A DNA stretch of 64,000 nt from Taenia hydatigena (GCA_036345935.2 JADWOT020000005.1:186001-250000), one strand, 5' to 3'. Positions 24,973-39,800 are shown, numbered from the stretch's first letter. Translations and numbers: made by a program. Notes: generated by a model from the sequence alone, not told the origin.

Positions 24973-27900
24973 GTTCCTTAGTCAAATAGAAGCAGTCAGA
25001 TTCAGGATAAATCGATTCGACCCCTAGGTACACTTGATGCTTCTCTCAGATGGATTTTCAATTGAGCGATTTCGTGTCACATCAAGTTTCTTCATTTGAA
25101 TGCATGCCCAACTCTTTGAAATCATAAGCACAACCACAATTACCACAACCCATGTGGCAGCATGTCATGTAACTACTCAAGGATAACCACATGTCAACGT
25201 TACCATTACCTTCCAATAGTGTCAAAATACAAGATCCTTTGCAGTAGCAATATACGCCTTATTATTTTAATAGAATGACTCATGAAGAGCAAATTTATGT
25301 GCTTATATTAGTATTGAGTAAATTTTACTTTCGCGATGCTACCGCGATCGAGGTTATGCTTTTGTCGAAGCATTCTGTAGAGGTGAAGACAGCCAACATA
25401 TCACAATCCCCCATTAGGTGCATTTTTACATATTACCTGACTGAAATATTATCAGCTTTGATTGCCACTGTCAGTTACTAAGCATTGTATTAAGCATCAT
25501 GATCCGGCAGGCTTAACATACAGGTAGACAAGGCAGAGTAGAAATCAAGTTTACGAAATCACTCACAAAAGGTAGGTTTTTCGACTTTTTAGCCCTACAT
25601 GACTGGCATTTCTCATGCTTAATAGCAGTCTGTAGTGAAAAAAGAGTAAATCGGCATTCACAAGTCATGATTCTTAAACATTCGCACTAACTTACGCGAC
25701 ATATGCGGCTGACTAGATAGTTTTGCAATGCTTCCTCACGATGCTGTATAAAATGAACGCGGGCTATCTTCCATGTGTTCCCATTTAAAAGAGAAAGCAT
25801 GTGGCTGACAGACTGAGATACCATTGTAGTGCCACGTGAACTGTAACAGATCATTAGACAACCACCATGCAAACCTAAGGTAGACCTCAGCAGAACAACA
25901 AATTTCGACCAGCATTACGTCAAATGAACTGTTTTAGCAAAAATACATTGAAGCGGTTTTTGTAGTTTTGAGTTGCATGCACAAAAACTGGCGAAAATTA
26001 ATAAAGTTTCATTAGGTAATTTAAGCTCACACTTATTGAATGCAGCATTTCCATGGGCAGCATTCCACAATGTCTCATCTTCTGTCAGTATCATGAATGT
26101 GGTGCAAAATGAAACGCCTATCAAGTGACAGTTATTAAAACCTGACCAGCCTAAAAATAGTTCCACACGGTCACAAAGTGTTTGCTTTAGCAATCCGGTT
26201 ATTTTACCTTGCGGGCATGAGTAGGTCATGTGGAGCCTGGCGGTCGTCCCAGTGGTGAAATGCGTACCTATAAGGCAGTCCTACCCAAGTGCTCAAAGTA
26301 GGTGTCATTTGAGTTTTGCTTAGAACTAAGGCACACCAGCATGCTTTATAGCAGGTCCCTCTCCCGTCACCAACTGGTCAGCTAACAGCCAGAAATAATG
26401 CTGGCTATGTCGCCGCTATGAGGAAAAACAAACCGGTGGTAAGGAGTGCTTGCCATTCACACCCACCACGATCTTTATGGTTGATTAGGATGCAAGCTAG
26501 TTTCTTTATTCCTTGCATTAACAATGTGTATCTGACTCAAGTCATCATTTAAGTTTATAAATGAAGAGCGTTCTCTGCAAAATAATATGCATCATGCTGT
26601 AAGCAATATACAATCAGAGCCAAATTCTACATTTAAACTCCTGACAATTAGCAAGCTCTGCTGTCTCATCTTCTTCAAATAAAGGGTTGTGTAAATTTTT
26701 TCTTTTTTACCAGGCAGCTGTGCTATCCACTACATGTGTAGTAAAGACTAGGATGGATAACAAGGGAAGAAAGAGAAGTTACTGGTCATGGTCTTCAGCT
26801 TGAGATGAAAGCACTTAACCAAAGCAGTATAAGATCACAAAGAACACAGTCTAAAAAGCTTTGGCTGCCTTTTCTTTCATCCACAGTTCCGCGATTTTTG
26901 AATGCTCAAATTAAAAGAAGTCAAAAAAAAACGTTATTTGAAAGAGTGAGGTCTAGAAGGACACGTAGGAGCTCAATTTAACGCCCTCTATTTATTTTAA
27001 GGCACTAATCAGACAGAATTTATTAATACACGTTTGTAAATCATGTCGTCCTCGTAAAAATCGCTCCATGTTAATCATTGATTACTAGGGGCTTAAAGAC
27101 TTGATAAATTTCTAGGACCACCATGACAGCAAATTTTGATCCTTAGAGTACATTTCGCTTAAGGAAATTCAGACGCATTTCACTAATCTAAGGTAAATCA
27201 ATGCATTCGTGCTAGATCAGCTGAGAACATTAGTAATCTGCATTGGAATCGATTGTTTCGAAGGTAAGGCCATGAACTTTGCAACAGAATTCGTAGGACT
27301 AAATAGACAAGATTCAACGGAACTCGTAACACTCTCAGATATCAACCATACTCTTAATTTGACCAAGTTTTAAAGGAAAGCACTGGCTGGTGCAGTTATA
27401 AAGAAGAAAGTCCTGGTAACCATCGCCAGATTGAACGCAAATGAACCAAGAAGGTTAACGTGCTGCAACATTCCTTGAAGTTAAATCATGATGTCACACG
27501 ATATATCGCGGATCACTTGCCACTCGCTTGGGTAGAGGCATTAAAATGTATTTTTGGTGATTGCGGTCCCTAGAAAATCAGCAACGTCTCGAATTTCAAT
27601 CCAAATGCGGCACGCTGGAATTTTTCGTCGATGGCCAATGTAGAATGAGTTTCTGCTCAAAATCCCGTGTTAAAATTTTACATGAATTAGAAATGCAAAA
27701 TATTAACTTAACTTGTTGTAATTATTGCATAAATTCAAGTAAAACTTGGACTATATTCATTGCATAGCACTATATGCTCCGCTTCCCAAAGGTTTTGACA
27801 GGCACTATATGTATCTTACCATTCTTCCACGCATCGCAACCTTTATGAACTCTATTTTTGCGCGATCTACGGTTCCTACTATCCATATCTCTAAAAATTA

Positions 27901-30900
27901 TCGCTGGTATATTTTACTCAAATCCAGTACTATTTGGCTCTTTCTTACAGAAGTCAACATTGCTTACTGAAGCAGAGGCTTAGCGGTGTGACTTTGTTTT
28001 CGTCGCAATATTCGTTGAAGTTTTAACCATCAAATGAGCCATTCGAGTTCGGAGTTTGAAGCTCACAAAACGTCTAATCTGTCACCCGTTAGACTGAAAC
28101 ATTTAAAAAGCATTGATGTGTGGCGTGATTGCTTGTCAGAGAATCCCTTCTATCATGTTAATTAGGTGCCATATTTGTAGGTAGCATCCATACATTCACA
28201 AAAATAAGTAACCATGATGCGCCATACAGGGTTACAATAATGATACGTAAAAGTAAATTGGTGCGCAAAGTAGAACACATTAGGTTTATCAAAAAAAATA
28301 GCATAGCACAGTATACGCACTTTTTTGTTAAGATTTTCGTGAGTAAATTGCGTATAATTTGGCGGAATGAAGTTGATAGAGGCTTTGACCTTCCTCGGTC
28401 GTGCCTGGACATTCGCTAGCCTCTTAAAATGCACCGAAGAACTTAAAAAAAAGAGAACAGTTTAACAAAGTTAATTTGCATGAGCCAGCCGAACAAATGC
28501 TGCTACCAAACAGAATGTCGCACAAGCAGGATCAGCCACATGCAAGCATAGATTTGTTTCGCGGATCGTACGGCATATGTCATTGTTTTCGCTGAATTCA
28601 CGCACCCGTATCATACTAATGTAGCTTAAACAACTTGGACTAATCTACCATAGTAGCGAGTGCTATTTTCCCTTAAACTCTAGTTGACCGCATTTTTGCA
28701 AATGCCTTGTGCCAGAACAATGCACAAAAAAGTGTGCGGAAGAGATTTCATTGCTCCACAGTGGCACTCCTTAAGTTACTTTGAGGTTGCTTAAGGATCC
28801 ATTGAGTTTCACTTAGTACTCGACTCAGCAAGAGCAGCAAAATTTTGCCTGGACATTGCTGTACAGGTGATGCACCGAAACCAATTCAAATAAATAACCG
28901 CTTTTTGTTAGGCCTTCATTTTTAGATATTTATTCTAACCGGTGAGACAATTTCCCATTTCCTAAACCAAAAAAAGTAAGAAATGCTAAAATCTGCAGGA
29001 AATTTGCTGATTATTTAGTTTATAGACGAGGCCAGAAACGCGCCTCCTAAAAGGAAACTGACTTTGTTCGCTGGTAAGGGTAAGAGGCAGGGTCCGCCGT
29101 TCATCATTGCCCCTTTTTATTATGAGGCTCTTAAAATCTCTTTTTGATGGTACGATTGATTCGTTAAAGGCCTCTGTTTATCTTTCAATTTACAACTCAT
29201 AGCGTTTCTAAATTTCTAAAAAATTACCAGGATTCTTAAAATAGTTTAGGGCTAACATTGTTTGTGTGATTTTCAGCAGTCCCTTAACTCCTCCACATTA
29301 GGCGCAATGTACGAATCGGTTCATTTTACTCAAAAGGCGAGATTACGGTAGGCTGCAACATGAACAGTTCTGTTGGCTACACGTTCATAGACACAGAACC
29401 ACCCGTAAAAGGACGAACTTTATGCTGCAGTTCCGTATAAGGTCATCAAAGTTTCGCGTCCTATTGTGTACAGCACGAATCCACTTAAGCAGTAGGATCT
29501 ATCGCAATATGGCTCTTAGTGCTGACTTCTTATTCAAAGGTAGGCACTCTCAGATTAGGCAGCAGGTAGACACTGTGGGTATCGAAACGACGAATAAGTG
29601 AAAAAACGCGTTCGTTCCGGCGTTCCACACCTCTATCTAATTATGGAGTGAAATGCTTAGTTAAACAGAACACCAAGCATGCTTTGAAAATCAAAATACC
29701 CTTAACAAAAATGAAGGAGCCAAGATAACACACTGCTGTGGCAGGCAGTCCTGTAAATTTAAAGGCAAAAACGAAACTGACAGATGAATCTGCAATGAAT
29801 GCCGCAAAACGTCCCAATTCCAGCAGGGTATCTACTTAAAAAACACTCATAATATTGTTGTAACTAATTTGAGTGCAAGATGTGCCGTGGAATCAGCAAG
29901 TTCTAAGTTTTATTAATTTTAGCAGCAACAAGATTGTCAATTTTAAGGTATATAGTGGGCACTGCCATGAGCGCACTGGCCAAGAGTTAATCGTCTTCAA
30001 GTAGCAGACTTTTTGTTGCTGAAGTCGTGAAAAATTTACCTAGCATTACGTATTCTAGTGTTCGTTAAGCAGATAGGCGCTACGTTGCTGCCTCGATAGG
30101 ATTTGTTGTCTTAGCGGTCTTGTCATCAGCTCCGAGACGCCAGGATATCTTCAATGACAGAGCCTACCTGAATGTGATTAGTGCACGACTGGCAAAGGAT
30201 CTATATCCCAATTAGGAGCAGACGACTTAGAGGACACTTGGCGATGACAAACAAATACTGTTTACTCAAAATGAGTCAATCCGTAACGGAGGCAGAAATA
30301 GAATCTTCTTCAAGCAATCAACGTCAAAACTTTTAATGAAGGAATTCACCCTTCTTAAACTACAAAGCACTGTAGGACCTCATGCCCTATAATGAATGCC
30401 GCACAACTTAGCTGTGAGGAGGCTTGCACTCTGGCCCAAATGAAAAAAAGGGGAAAGTAGGTACTACCTCACATCCTCTTTTTTCTCATGTTCCAGCTGA
30501 GCGCGATAATTTAAGCATAAACTTTATGTTTTACGAAAATGCAGCCAGAAGACTGATGGAGCATATTGCTGCGTAGCAGCTGGCTTCTTTATGGGACTCT
30601 TGGCGTCCACTTTGCTCTTATTAATGGTGTAGCCGCTCTCCTCCCTACACATGAATCAAATTAACCCATTCGAGCTATGAAATACCTCTTTTATCAAAGT
30701 GATTATGCATGAGGTGCAGGTTCTCTTTGCAATTTGTGCCAATACAATGTGAATCACATATGAATCAAGTACTTTCCGGGCACTGTGCAATAAATTAGGG
30801 CATCAAAGTGACTCGGAATTCAAGATGGACTAAAAAGGGACAAGACTAATGCAACTGTTCCTTGCAGTTTGTCTACAAATGCTTGTAAGGCAATTTCGTG

Positions 30901-31224
30901 CTCATAAGCATTGCCTTCATGAAGCAAACGCGGCATCTTCGGATATTTCTTAAAGTGCATTGACTTTACCTGCCTTTTAGTAAAAATAGAATCAAGAACA
31001 TTAAGCGCAACCTAACCATCTAAATGTCAAGCGCAAAAGTTGGAAGCATAAATGCTAAATGTGGGCTTAATTAGCCTTGTTCTTGCATTTTAGCCTGCTG
31101 ACCTTCTTCATTTAATCATCCGTCGAACTACTGAAATAGCTAACCTGCGCAACTTTTTGAATCATTGTGTCATTAAGCTATCATAGATCTATTACTCCAC
31201 TAGTAGTTTTTAGGCCTTTCCGTC
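24973..31224. other. No supported gene
   Basis: AT-rich DNA. Around 26450-26490 there is a short resemblance to 24680-24720 (TTGC-ATT-ACACCCACC then ATCTT-AT), too weak to annotate as a repeat. A 104-codon minus frame at 25915-26229 and other short frames have no recognisable domain. Confidence 0.4.
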
Positions 31225-31638
31225 ATGTATTCGATTGATAATCCTTTGCTGCATGCAAAGGATTTCACTCAACAGCCTTTTGTATGTCCTGTTAACTCAT
31301 GTATTCAACTCGTATTCATCATGTGCTCATCAATCTCGTTCTCCAGCCATTTAGCAGTCCGATCCAGGTCCTATCACTTACGATCGATCCGAGTGCTATG
31401 CAACAAAGTTTGTTGTGACTGCAATGTTTCTCTTTTGCGCCAAAATACAACCCAGGCATCGTATGTAGAGACTGAAGCGAAGCCTATCTTTATTTTTCTG
31501 CGACTCCTGATCTATTGCTCTACAGTTGTACAAATGGCTGCCTTGACACTCCTATGTAGTGCAATGCCATTCAAACTGGGTAACGTGATTGCCGCATACG
31601 CTCAGATAGTTCGAGGTGAAATAGAAAGCCCGAAGTGA
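31225..31638 (+). other. Longest open frame (137 codons), probably not a gene
   Basis: The ATG-initiated frame is the longest in the window but within chance expectation. Its last 25 codons lie in a repeat block also found at 33754-33831, where the corresponding frame ends at the aligned stop with a related peptide (shared HAQIV/YAQIV and PK-stop). This may be the relic of a protein-coding repeat. There is no signal peptide or domain I recognise. A hydrophobic run sits near codons 87-105. Confidence 0.2.
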
Positions 31639-31652
31639 CGCCATTACCACCA
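31559..31652 (+). repeat. Two-block repeat, block B copy 1
   Basis: Aligns with 33754-33864. A 25-codon open frame ending in a stop is shared (GCTCAGATAGT is the best-conserved stretch), followed by CG(C/T)CATTACCAC. Changes occur at all codon positions, with some excess at third positions. Block A copy 1 follows about 70 bases downstream. Confidence 0.55.
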
Positions 31653-31721
31653 GCAGCAGCTTTATTCAGCTCAGTGGCCCTAATTAACAATGAACCCTCA
31701 GTCTTGCTAATAAGTGGGAAT

Positions 31722-31778
31722 AGCATCACACATCAGGCAATCTGCCGCAGTCATTAATTTCGGTGTTTTTGGGATGCA
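31722..31778 (+). repeat. Two-block repeat, block A copy 1
   Basis: A 57-base block starting AGCATCACACA matches 33654-33710 at 48 of 57 positions without gaps, counted by hand. ATTAATTTCGGTG recurs again near 34374-34386 as a possible third fragment. Here block A follows block B, whereas in the other copy A precedes B. Confidence 0.7.
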
Positions 31779-33653
31779 TAAACGCTGCATTATCATAAGT
31801 CAAGCTCTCGATCAGAAGTTATCATTTCATTCCCTGATTGTCAACATGGGCAGATCGTAGCTGACGACACTGAATCCATGCCAAATTTCACATGATTGTC
31901 AGCATACGTATTAAAGAAACTAAAAATATCTGGATTAAGGAGAGTGTTTAAGCTCAATTTGTAGGTGAGATTCATGGGATTGTCTCGCTCTCGCATTCAT
32001 ACATAAGCGTTTTAAGAGCAGTTGCCAATGTGCCAACTAAAAGCTGGGGTTCATGTAAGATGCTCTGGCCACTGCGCACTGTCCTGCGCTATACCAAGTG
32101 CAAATGCACTTACTATCGCCAGCTACAACCCCTATTCAAGGCAATGGATAATCACTGACTTGGGCAACACAGCTAAAATTAACAGGAAAGGGAGATGGAT
32201 ACAATGACGACAATCGCATGGTGATAAAGTTCTTTGCGTAACCATCCCAAATACGCCGGTGGCTCACGACGGAAGGTAAGAGCTAATCGAATTCGAGTGC
32301 TTACAGTCGGTATGCAGCATAATTTGCAGTTACCGCTATAAAAGATTCACTAAATGTGGCCTTACATCGCCTTGATCAAACATCGTTCAAACTTAGACGA
32401 GCACAGAGTAGCTCAAAGGTAAGCCTCTGTGAAATTCAGTGCCCCCTTACATCAATTTAAATCCCTAAACTTTGGTTAAATTTCAGTAATTTTTGTGGAC
32501 ACAATTTAATTTGACTAGAGCGTAGGCAGTTGTGAATAAACATTGAGGTCCTTACAACAGGCAAGCAGGAAATTAAGAGCTCTCATATCTCAGCTATCTT
32601 GCAAATGCTCCTTGCAATGAATGACTACAAGGAATCCATACAGCATATCTATGCTCATTACTAGAGGTGGTCTTACTGACTCAATGGTGGACGATTGAGT
32701 GTCGCACTAAGTGGTCCGTGTACGGATCATTAGTTGTAGGCAAAACAATTCGCAGTACACAGAGCGAGACTCCGATGTCGATAAAATCCTACTCATTAAG
32801 CGGAAAAAATTAAGACAATCACTATGGGTACAGGGTCAAATATCGCGCGATAGCTCAAGCATCTCCTTCTTCATCGCCAGCTTGTGGGTTTACACTCCTC
32901 ATGACATCCGCCTAGTTCGATCCCACCCATACCCCTATTCGGGACCGCCGTTCCGGCCGCCTGCATTGTGTCTCAAAATACTTCGATGTTTGTCTTGCAG
33001 CGATTCCTTCCAAGACTAAAATGCATTCTAATAAAATTTTAGCTTGCCAGTCACAGAGCTTTCCTTTTACGCAGGCGAACATTGACAATGATTGCCATCT
33101 CCAACAACTTGGCTGCTACGGTGCAGTCAGTAAAGGAGACTCAACTTGACCTCCTTTCAAGCATATGGCGATGCGGAATCTATGCATTCTAAAGGGCTGA
33201 AATTATCATCACTTCATTTCGTCTGTCCCCTTAAAATGGCAACGTGCTTTCTAACATTTTCAGCTCTTGTTGGACTCGCCCTCTTGAAACTAAAGCAGTT
33301 TACCTAAGCAGTGCTTGAAGGCTAGTTCTTTGGTCAAGTTAAGATAGTCTTATTCGAATCGCTTATAACATGAGTCTACTCCATTTGCCAACACCAATCT
33401 ATTTTAAGCTTTTGCATATAAGATCAATGCACCCAGCTAATATGGTACTGTACCACCGACAAAGTAAGACGAAGTCCAAAAATGTCAAAAGAGAGAAATT
33501 GCAAGTTGCATATGAATTTTCACAAGGAAGCTCTTTTCAGTATCATTAAATAAACGAGGGAAGGAGAGGTGATGCGCCTGATCCCAAATCTACAACTTTT
33601 GATGCATGAATTAATGGGTCAAATGAAACTTAACAGGATGCTATGGTGAGAGT
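31779..33653. other. Between repeat copies, no gene
   Basis: About 1.9 kb between the two A blocks, with a 102-codon plus frame (32711-33019) of no recognisable family. G+C is slightly raised near 32880-32970. No further copies of blocks A or B seen. Confidence 0.4.
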
Positions 33654-33710
33654 AGCATCACACACCAGGCAATCTGCTGCAATCATTAATTTCAGTATTT
33701 GGGAAATGCA
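33654..33710 (+). repeat. Two-block repeat, block A copy 2
   Basis: Partner of 31722-31778: same orientation, nine mismatches and no indels over 57 bases. Block B copy 2 follows 44 bases downstream. Confidence 0.7.
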
Positions 33711-33753
33711 CACATCAGGGTGTAATAAAAGAGATATATACGACTATAAATCA

Positions 33754-33864
33754 GCAGTGCCGTTAAAACTAGAGAATATGATAACTACACATGCTCAGAT
33801 AGTGTGTAGCGAAATAAAACGTCCTAAATAAATTACTTCCTAGTGAAAACGTCATTACCACTAA
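33754..33864 (+). repeat. Two-block repeat, block B copy 2
   Basis: Partner of 31559-31652. The 25-codon frame and stop align; an insertion of roughly 15 bases lies between the stop and the conserved CGTCATTACCAC. Confidence 0.55.
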
Positions 33865-36800
33865 TTGACCAAATTGGGTGAAAAAGCAGCATTTTTATTT
33901 TAATCAATAACCCTATTTGATAATGGACTCGCAGCCCCGCCAATGGATCGTTTCGTGGCCAGCATCTATAATAGAGATACTTGATTTGATTCTGTTTGCA
34001 TTAATGCAGTTGCTGCGGTTCAGCCTATCAGCACTACTGATTACCCATCCACCAGTTTGGCTTCGAAGCATAACATTTAATTCCATGCCTCTCACTTAGT
34101 GTTTATGTTTGGCAGTGATCTAGCCCTAGAACTACGCCTTCTTGCAGTTGAATTAAATCATCAAGTTTCTGTTAATAAGTTTGTTCTCGACTTACTTATT
34201 TGATACATTGTGGTGTTGTTAATGAATGTTACCTTCCACTGGGGTCGCTGCCAATACTATCGCCTCCGGAGAGACACATTGTCATTGTTCCCACACCCTA
34301 CGCTGACGCTCCAGGCGGCGAAAGCGCCGTTACCTGATTCAAACCTGTCAGGAAATAAGACTGGCCACATATTAATTAATTTCGGTGATTTGAGAATATT
34401 CAATTCTTAAATGAAGGGGCTTATTTTAGACCTTTAATGAGGACTAACCTTCCTCTATTTATGTTGCGCTTTGTGACAAGTTGATTGTCAGCAGGCACAC
34501 CACTGGTTAGCCAATCTTTGGCGGATGTCTCATTTTGCCGCAAAATGTGTTACATTCGTAGCGGTCTTCATAGTGTAGATGGAGAGGACCTCAAAAAGAT
34601 TTTCTCAGCAGACGTGATTTAGTGCATCGCTTTGTGGGCTGAGCCAGGTTTGCTTCATAGTGAGTTAGGAAAGTACGCAATTCCTGCTGCCTTCTTCTAA
34701 GGGTTGACATTTAGGTGAGGACCAGTATGGAAACCAGAATAATTATGACCGATTAAGTGGTTCAAAATTAGCAAAGTCACCATAATCCATACCCAAGACC
34801 CACATGCGCCGGCGAATTACTTAGCACGTTTTCATTTTCATGTAAAGAGGGCGTTAAATTTGGCGCGTTGAAATCACAATGAGTAAAATTAAATAAACCT
34901 GGGACTTATGTGTGTTACGTTTCCTGCACATTATTAGCAGAGGCGTAAGAGCAGTGAAACCTTATCAATGGAAACGTCGTGGCATTCAAAGCGTTGCTGC
35001 TTAACTACGACGCGCTAGGATTTTCGCAAAATCTGTCACAGACATATTGTTCTGTATTAACCCGTAGCCTTGCATCTCCCGATCTTCTGCTTGTGTATGC
35101 GTCAACATACACTTCATGGAGCTCGTTAGCCATTATGACAAGGTTTAGGCCACGCGTCTAACACCACGCGGCTATTCATTGAACCATGGCATCAATCAAT
35201 TACGATGTGCAGACCTTCTCAATTGCCGTCCTCTTACTAATTCGTACTAATTTTGGACCAAATTTTTACTTAGCGACCCCAAAATTGCTGTCGCTTTAGT
35301 GTTGTAAGACTCATCATCAACTTGCTTATGAGCCACTTTGTTATGCACACCATTTTAACACTGGGTTCCCTACTGCATGCTGATCTGCATGCAATAAACC
35401 CCGGCATTAAACCTTAGAATTATCATTAGAAAATGATACCGTTAAAAGAGTGATTGCAAAGCGATTACGTTTACCTACCTCTAGAAGATAACGCCAGTAA
35501 AATCTCCCGAGTTGCTTAATTAATAAGAACTCTATTTCATTTACCTAATGCCACAGGGTAGCATTGGTTTCAGAGTTGAATTTTGGTAGCTTTGGATGTA
35601 ATTTTAGGTGCCCAATGACTCAAATCAGTATCGGCATGTCGCACAAATGTCTTATTTTTCAATTGCAGGCGCCTAGTCAACTGCATATTCCAGCATACCG
35701 GTAAGCGTTGTGCATGCGTTGCTTGACTTTGTGGTTGTATTGCTGATGAGAGGACAAACCCACCTAGTCCCTCGAACGATATATCATGGGTGGATATGTC
35801 ATCGAATGGGTCAGATTTCGGACCATGACACTGTTCGTGCAAATCGCACTTTCCCGTGCTCATATTTTGCCAAAATTTACTGGCCGCCGTGCCCTTTGGA
35901 CTAAGAGTTAGGTGATAGTGAACAAGGATTTAACAAGAAATGCTTCAAACTGGGGGGACTCAAACTTTAAGCTGGCAATTTTTGCGCCATACAATCGGAC
36001 TATTGATTTGGTTAGAGTACATTCTTCCGAATAATCTACATCTCCGCGCTTGCAGTGCCTAAATTGTTATCGAGCCAAACACATCTGATCATGAAGAGCA
36101 ACTAGTCCTCCTTGAATGGATTAATGGGTTATGAATTATAATGACTGTATTGTTAGCCGTGTGGTTGTCGATCGCCATTTGGCAGCTGGATTGATCGACA
36201 AAACTGTCAAACTTAGTGCTGAACGACTTAAAAGCGTTTACCAGAAAGCCAATGCGCTCACAATGCGTCACTGTTTGCCGTTTTTGAGCAAAAAGCATTA
36301 TCGGACCATTCAGCAGGATATTTATTAGCGTAAAGCACCACTCGTAATCAGGACATGACATATAGGGTTCGTTGTGTTTCAACGCCATAATAAGGGTGTG
36401 AAACACATGTGGCTTGAATGAAGGTGGTGCCTCATATTTTGGGGTTTAGGAAACAATCTAATTGCTGCATAGCCACCTGGCTGCCACGAATTATCTTTGT
36501 TGAATTTTGCCATTCACGAAGTACCTGGCTCTGTGTTAACAAACTCACAAACACTTCCGCCTACTTCTGGCAGCTTGATGTGCAAAGATCACGCGAACAT
36601 TAGCAAAGCCGCGCATACATACCAATGATACGCAGCAGCTAGCTGACTGTATTAAATGAAGTAAACGAAGCGAACGATGACAAAGTTTGACATTTGTAAT
36701 GTCATTACTAAATAATGCCATTTAAGTGCTAAAAGCTAGGCCATCCCTCGAGATTTTGGTTAGGTTGCAACATGATTTGCCGGTTTTGCTACGAAATGAA

Positions 36801-39800
36801 GTCAGCACTCACATCCACCCTGTTTTTAAACGCTGTTAGAGTTGCATGGATAAAGAATGGCACAATAGTAGGCTTCTCTCAAACCCAGTGCCCTTGCGAA
36901 AAATGCGCAAGCTTTAACGCTTATCATACGTGAGTTGATTAAGTACAGACAAATTTGCTAAATATGATTAGGCATTGGAGTATAAATTGAAGGCAATTAT
37001 AACGTACAGACCATTGTAATCTGGCATCAGCCTAACCAAAGCAGATGCGCTCTGTAGTGCATTATACCGCGGATGCCATTTCACATGTCTTCACGCGTTA
37101 TTAAGGGCGATAGTACTGATCATTGGGGCGAGGCAAGCAGTGACTGTGGATGTAATGCGCTTTGCCATATAGAAGGAGTAATTTAGGCGTCACCAAAATT
37201 CGACGAAGAAAATACTGCGTATTTATTCGCGGCAAAATTTTTAAAAGTTGGCCACAAATGTAAAGAGCCTTTTCTTCCAAAGCGCAGAGTAATTGGGCCA
37301 TTATTTTATTATTTTACCTATTACTGTGTGGGCATACAGATAACCATATGTATGTCTGTGAACTAGTATGCTAAATTTGTCATGCGACGTAGCATGCGGC
37401 CTCAAATTTTGAAGAACCAAAATGCTGGGTGATGAAGAATGTGATGTGTAATTGATTGCATTTTTAGCAACACATGCCACGCTCACTTTTTGCCACGTAA
37501 AGAAACCCTTTACTTAAACACGTATGCTTGCTTTCTTGTGTAACGGAGGCAAGGCGATATGCTAGCAATGTGAAAAATTGTTAGGTGAAATGGAAAGCAA
37601 GGGACAGTATTCGGAATGTGTGACCAACAAACAATTTCCAGCCCTATTAATTACTATGCCGTGGAAAATATAGCTATATTTGGGGCAAAATGCATAAACA
37701 TCGTTGATAGTAGAGTACAAATGTGATATTTTAAAACTTGCATATCAATGGAGCAAAGATTTAGAGCCAATTTTTTGTCTTTATCTACAGAAAAAAGTGC
37801 GACTAGATAGCACAACCTCTATAAATATTATTTTGTTTCACAGATTTCTAACGGGAACTGTAATAATGAAAAGCGCGTCAAATTAACAGGTGGATCAATA
37901 ACCACTAGTGCTTTGTAAGTTGAATAGGAAAAAAGCCAAACTTTATGACTACCGAGGAAGAGAAATTTACACACTTTAAGTGAAATTGTCAAAGAAAAAG
38001 TGAGTGCTATGTAAATTGTAATGGCCTACCAAGCAACTTTAAGGCAACTTTAAAGAATGTCACAACAAAATAATAAAATGTCACTCACATTAGCTTAAGT
38101 GCATTGTCATAGAACAACTCGCCTTCAAAACCGCGGTTAACTAGGCTCTGAGAGATGATAGTGCCTACTGCCATGGTGCGATAGTTCGGGTTGTTTGCTT
38201 TCAACATTTATGGCATGGTTGTAAAGTCTGTGTGACTTGAAAGAAGGCGGTGACGCATGCTGTGCGCCTTGAGATACAATTTGTTAATGCATGCGGTTTT
38301 TCCCATTGGTGAGATTTTCTGCTTAGTAACTGCATTTGGCCGCCTAGCTCAATGACTTCAGTGCTGTTGCATTGATTGTCTTTTATCAACATCTAAGGTC
38401 TGTGTCAGCTTGCTCATGAACGCTTGGGCCCAAATGGGGTGTAGTGAATGCTGCTTCAATTAAGTACACCACCTTTGTGTAGAACGGACATAAATAACGT
38501 CAAGGAAGGCGTGCGTGTGCTGACAAAGCCGTAGAGTGCATTCACCTACTATGCTATTTTACATATGACCTAAGGCTCTTCACTAAGCAAATCAATAAAA
38601 AAATAAAGATGTCCCTTAATAAGCACTTGCCCAAACTTGACACCTTGTTATGGAGGTAAATACAATTCCATAATCGTCCTTCACTTAAAAACTTTATTGA
38701 TGTTATGCTCTACCGAGTGCCAGATGAGATGTTGTGGTATACCTAGAGGTATAAACCATGCTGATTCAAAAAGCTTCTGAGACTGATACGATGAAAACGA
38801 ATCGCACAACCAAACGTCTGGTACGGTCGTCAGCTTAAGCATGCGTTAAAAAAGATAAAATGGGGCACAATTGGAGCGATACGCACAAATGGAACTTCGT
38901 CGACATAAGCAGGTGATAGGAGTTAAATGCGATGCCGCTCGCAGGACATCTGAAATAGGAAATATATAAATTCGCAATCATAACAAGAATGGTCAGGGTT
39001 ACTATCACATTTATGAGATCCTATGAGGAGCGAAGCCAGATCTGATATGTTAACTGTGAGTGGAAGAGGCCTTTATTGTAACTATAGATTGCTTTCGGTT
39101 ACATAATAAAAACAACTAGAAAGTCAAGAATTCGTAATCCTGCTTTTCACAAATTTTGACGGCAGCTAGGGAAATCGAAACTAGCCCACATTAAATAACG
39201 ATGAAGAATTTCTAATGTTATGCAAGGAAATTGTAAAAAAAAGAGGTTGGCCATGCACAAACAGTGAGAAAAATTATTAAAGAACAGAATTCTTACGCTT
39301 CCGCACAAAGACGTGCGAAGTGAGCCGTAATAGATTGTTAGAGAGCTACAAATTCACTTCAAAGAATGCCGCAGTTTATATCCACCCTTGACGGAGTTTT
39401 ATGAGGTGAAACCGATGCGCATTATTCCTTGATCCTCTGGCTAATGCGCTGCTGGTAGATTATTAAAGCAAGACGAAACTCATGAATGTAACTTGAGCAA
39501 TGATTCCTCATTTTATGTGAACTTTTGCACAAAATATTGCACAATGCTTTCACTCAAACGGGTGGGAGGTATGTCGTTGTGGTTTACCCAAAGAGGTGAG
39601 CTAAAGTGCGTCAAATGAAGGGCTGAGAGAAGCTTCTACGAAAGCAACAGCAGAACGAGGTTCCACCACAGGCTGTGTAGTTCGGCTCCATTGAATGTTA
39701 AACAGAGCGAAAATCCTCAGGACTTCTTTGGAGGGATAACACACCATTAGAATTGCTAAAAATGTATGGATGATGGGAACCCAGTGCCATGCCGTCTGTA

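Noticed and set aside
35743..35777. Hammerhead-ribozyme-like CTGATGA, a GAGGAC/GTCCCTC stem, then GAAC
   Set aside because: The core needs GAAA. Here the last base is C, and stem II needs a bulge. I found no matching stem I/III with a cleavage triplet.
38870..38900. U6 snRNA-like words (AATTGGAGCGATAC)
   Set aside because: Only about 14 bases resemble U6. The rest of the conserved core and any T-run terminator are absent.
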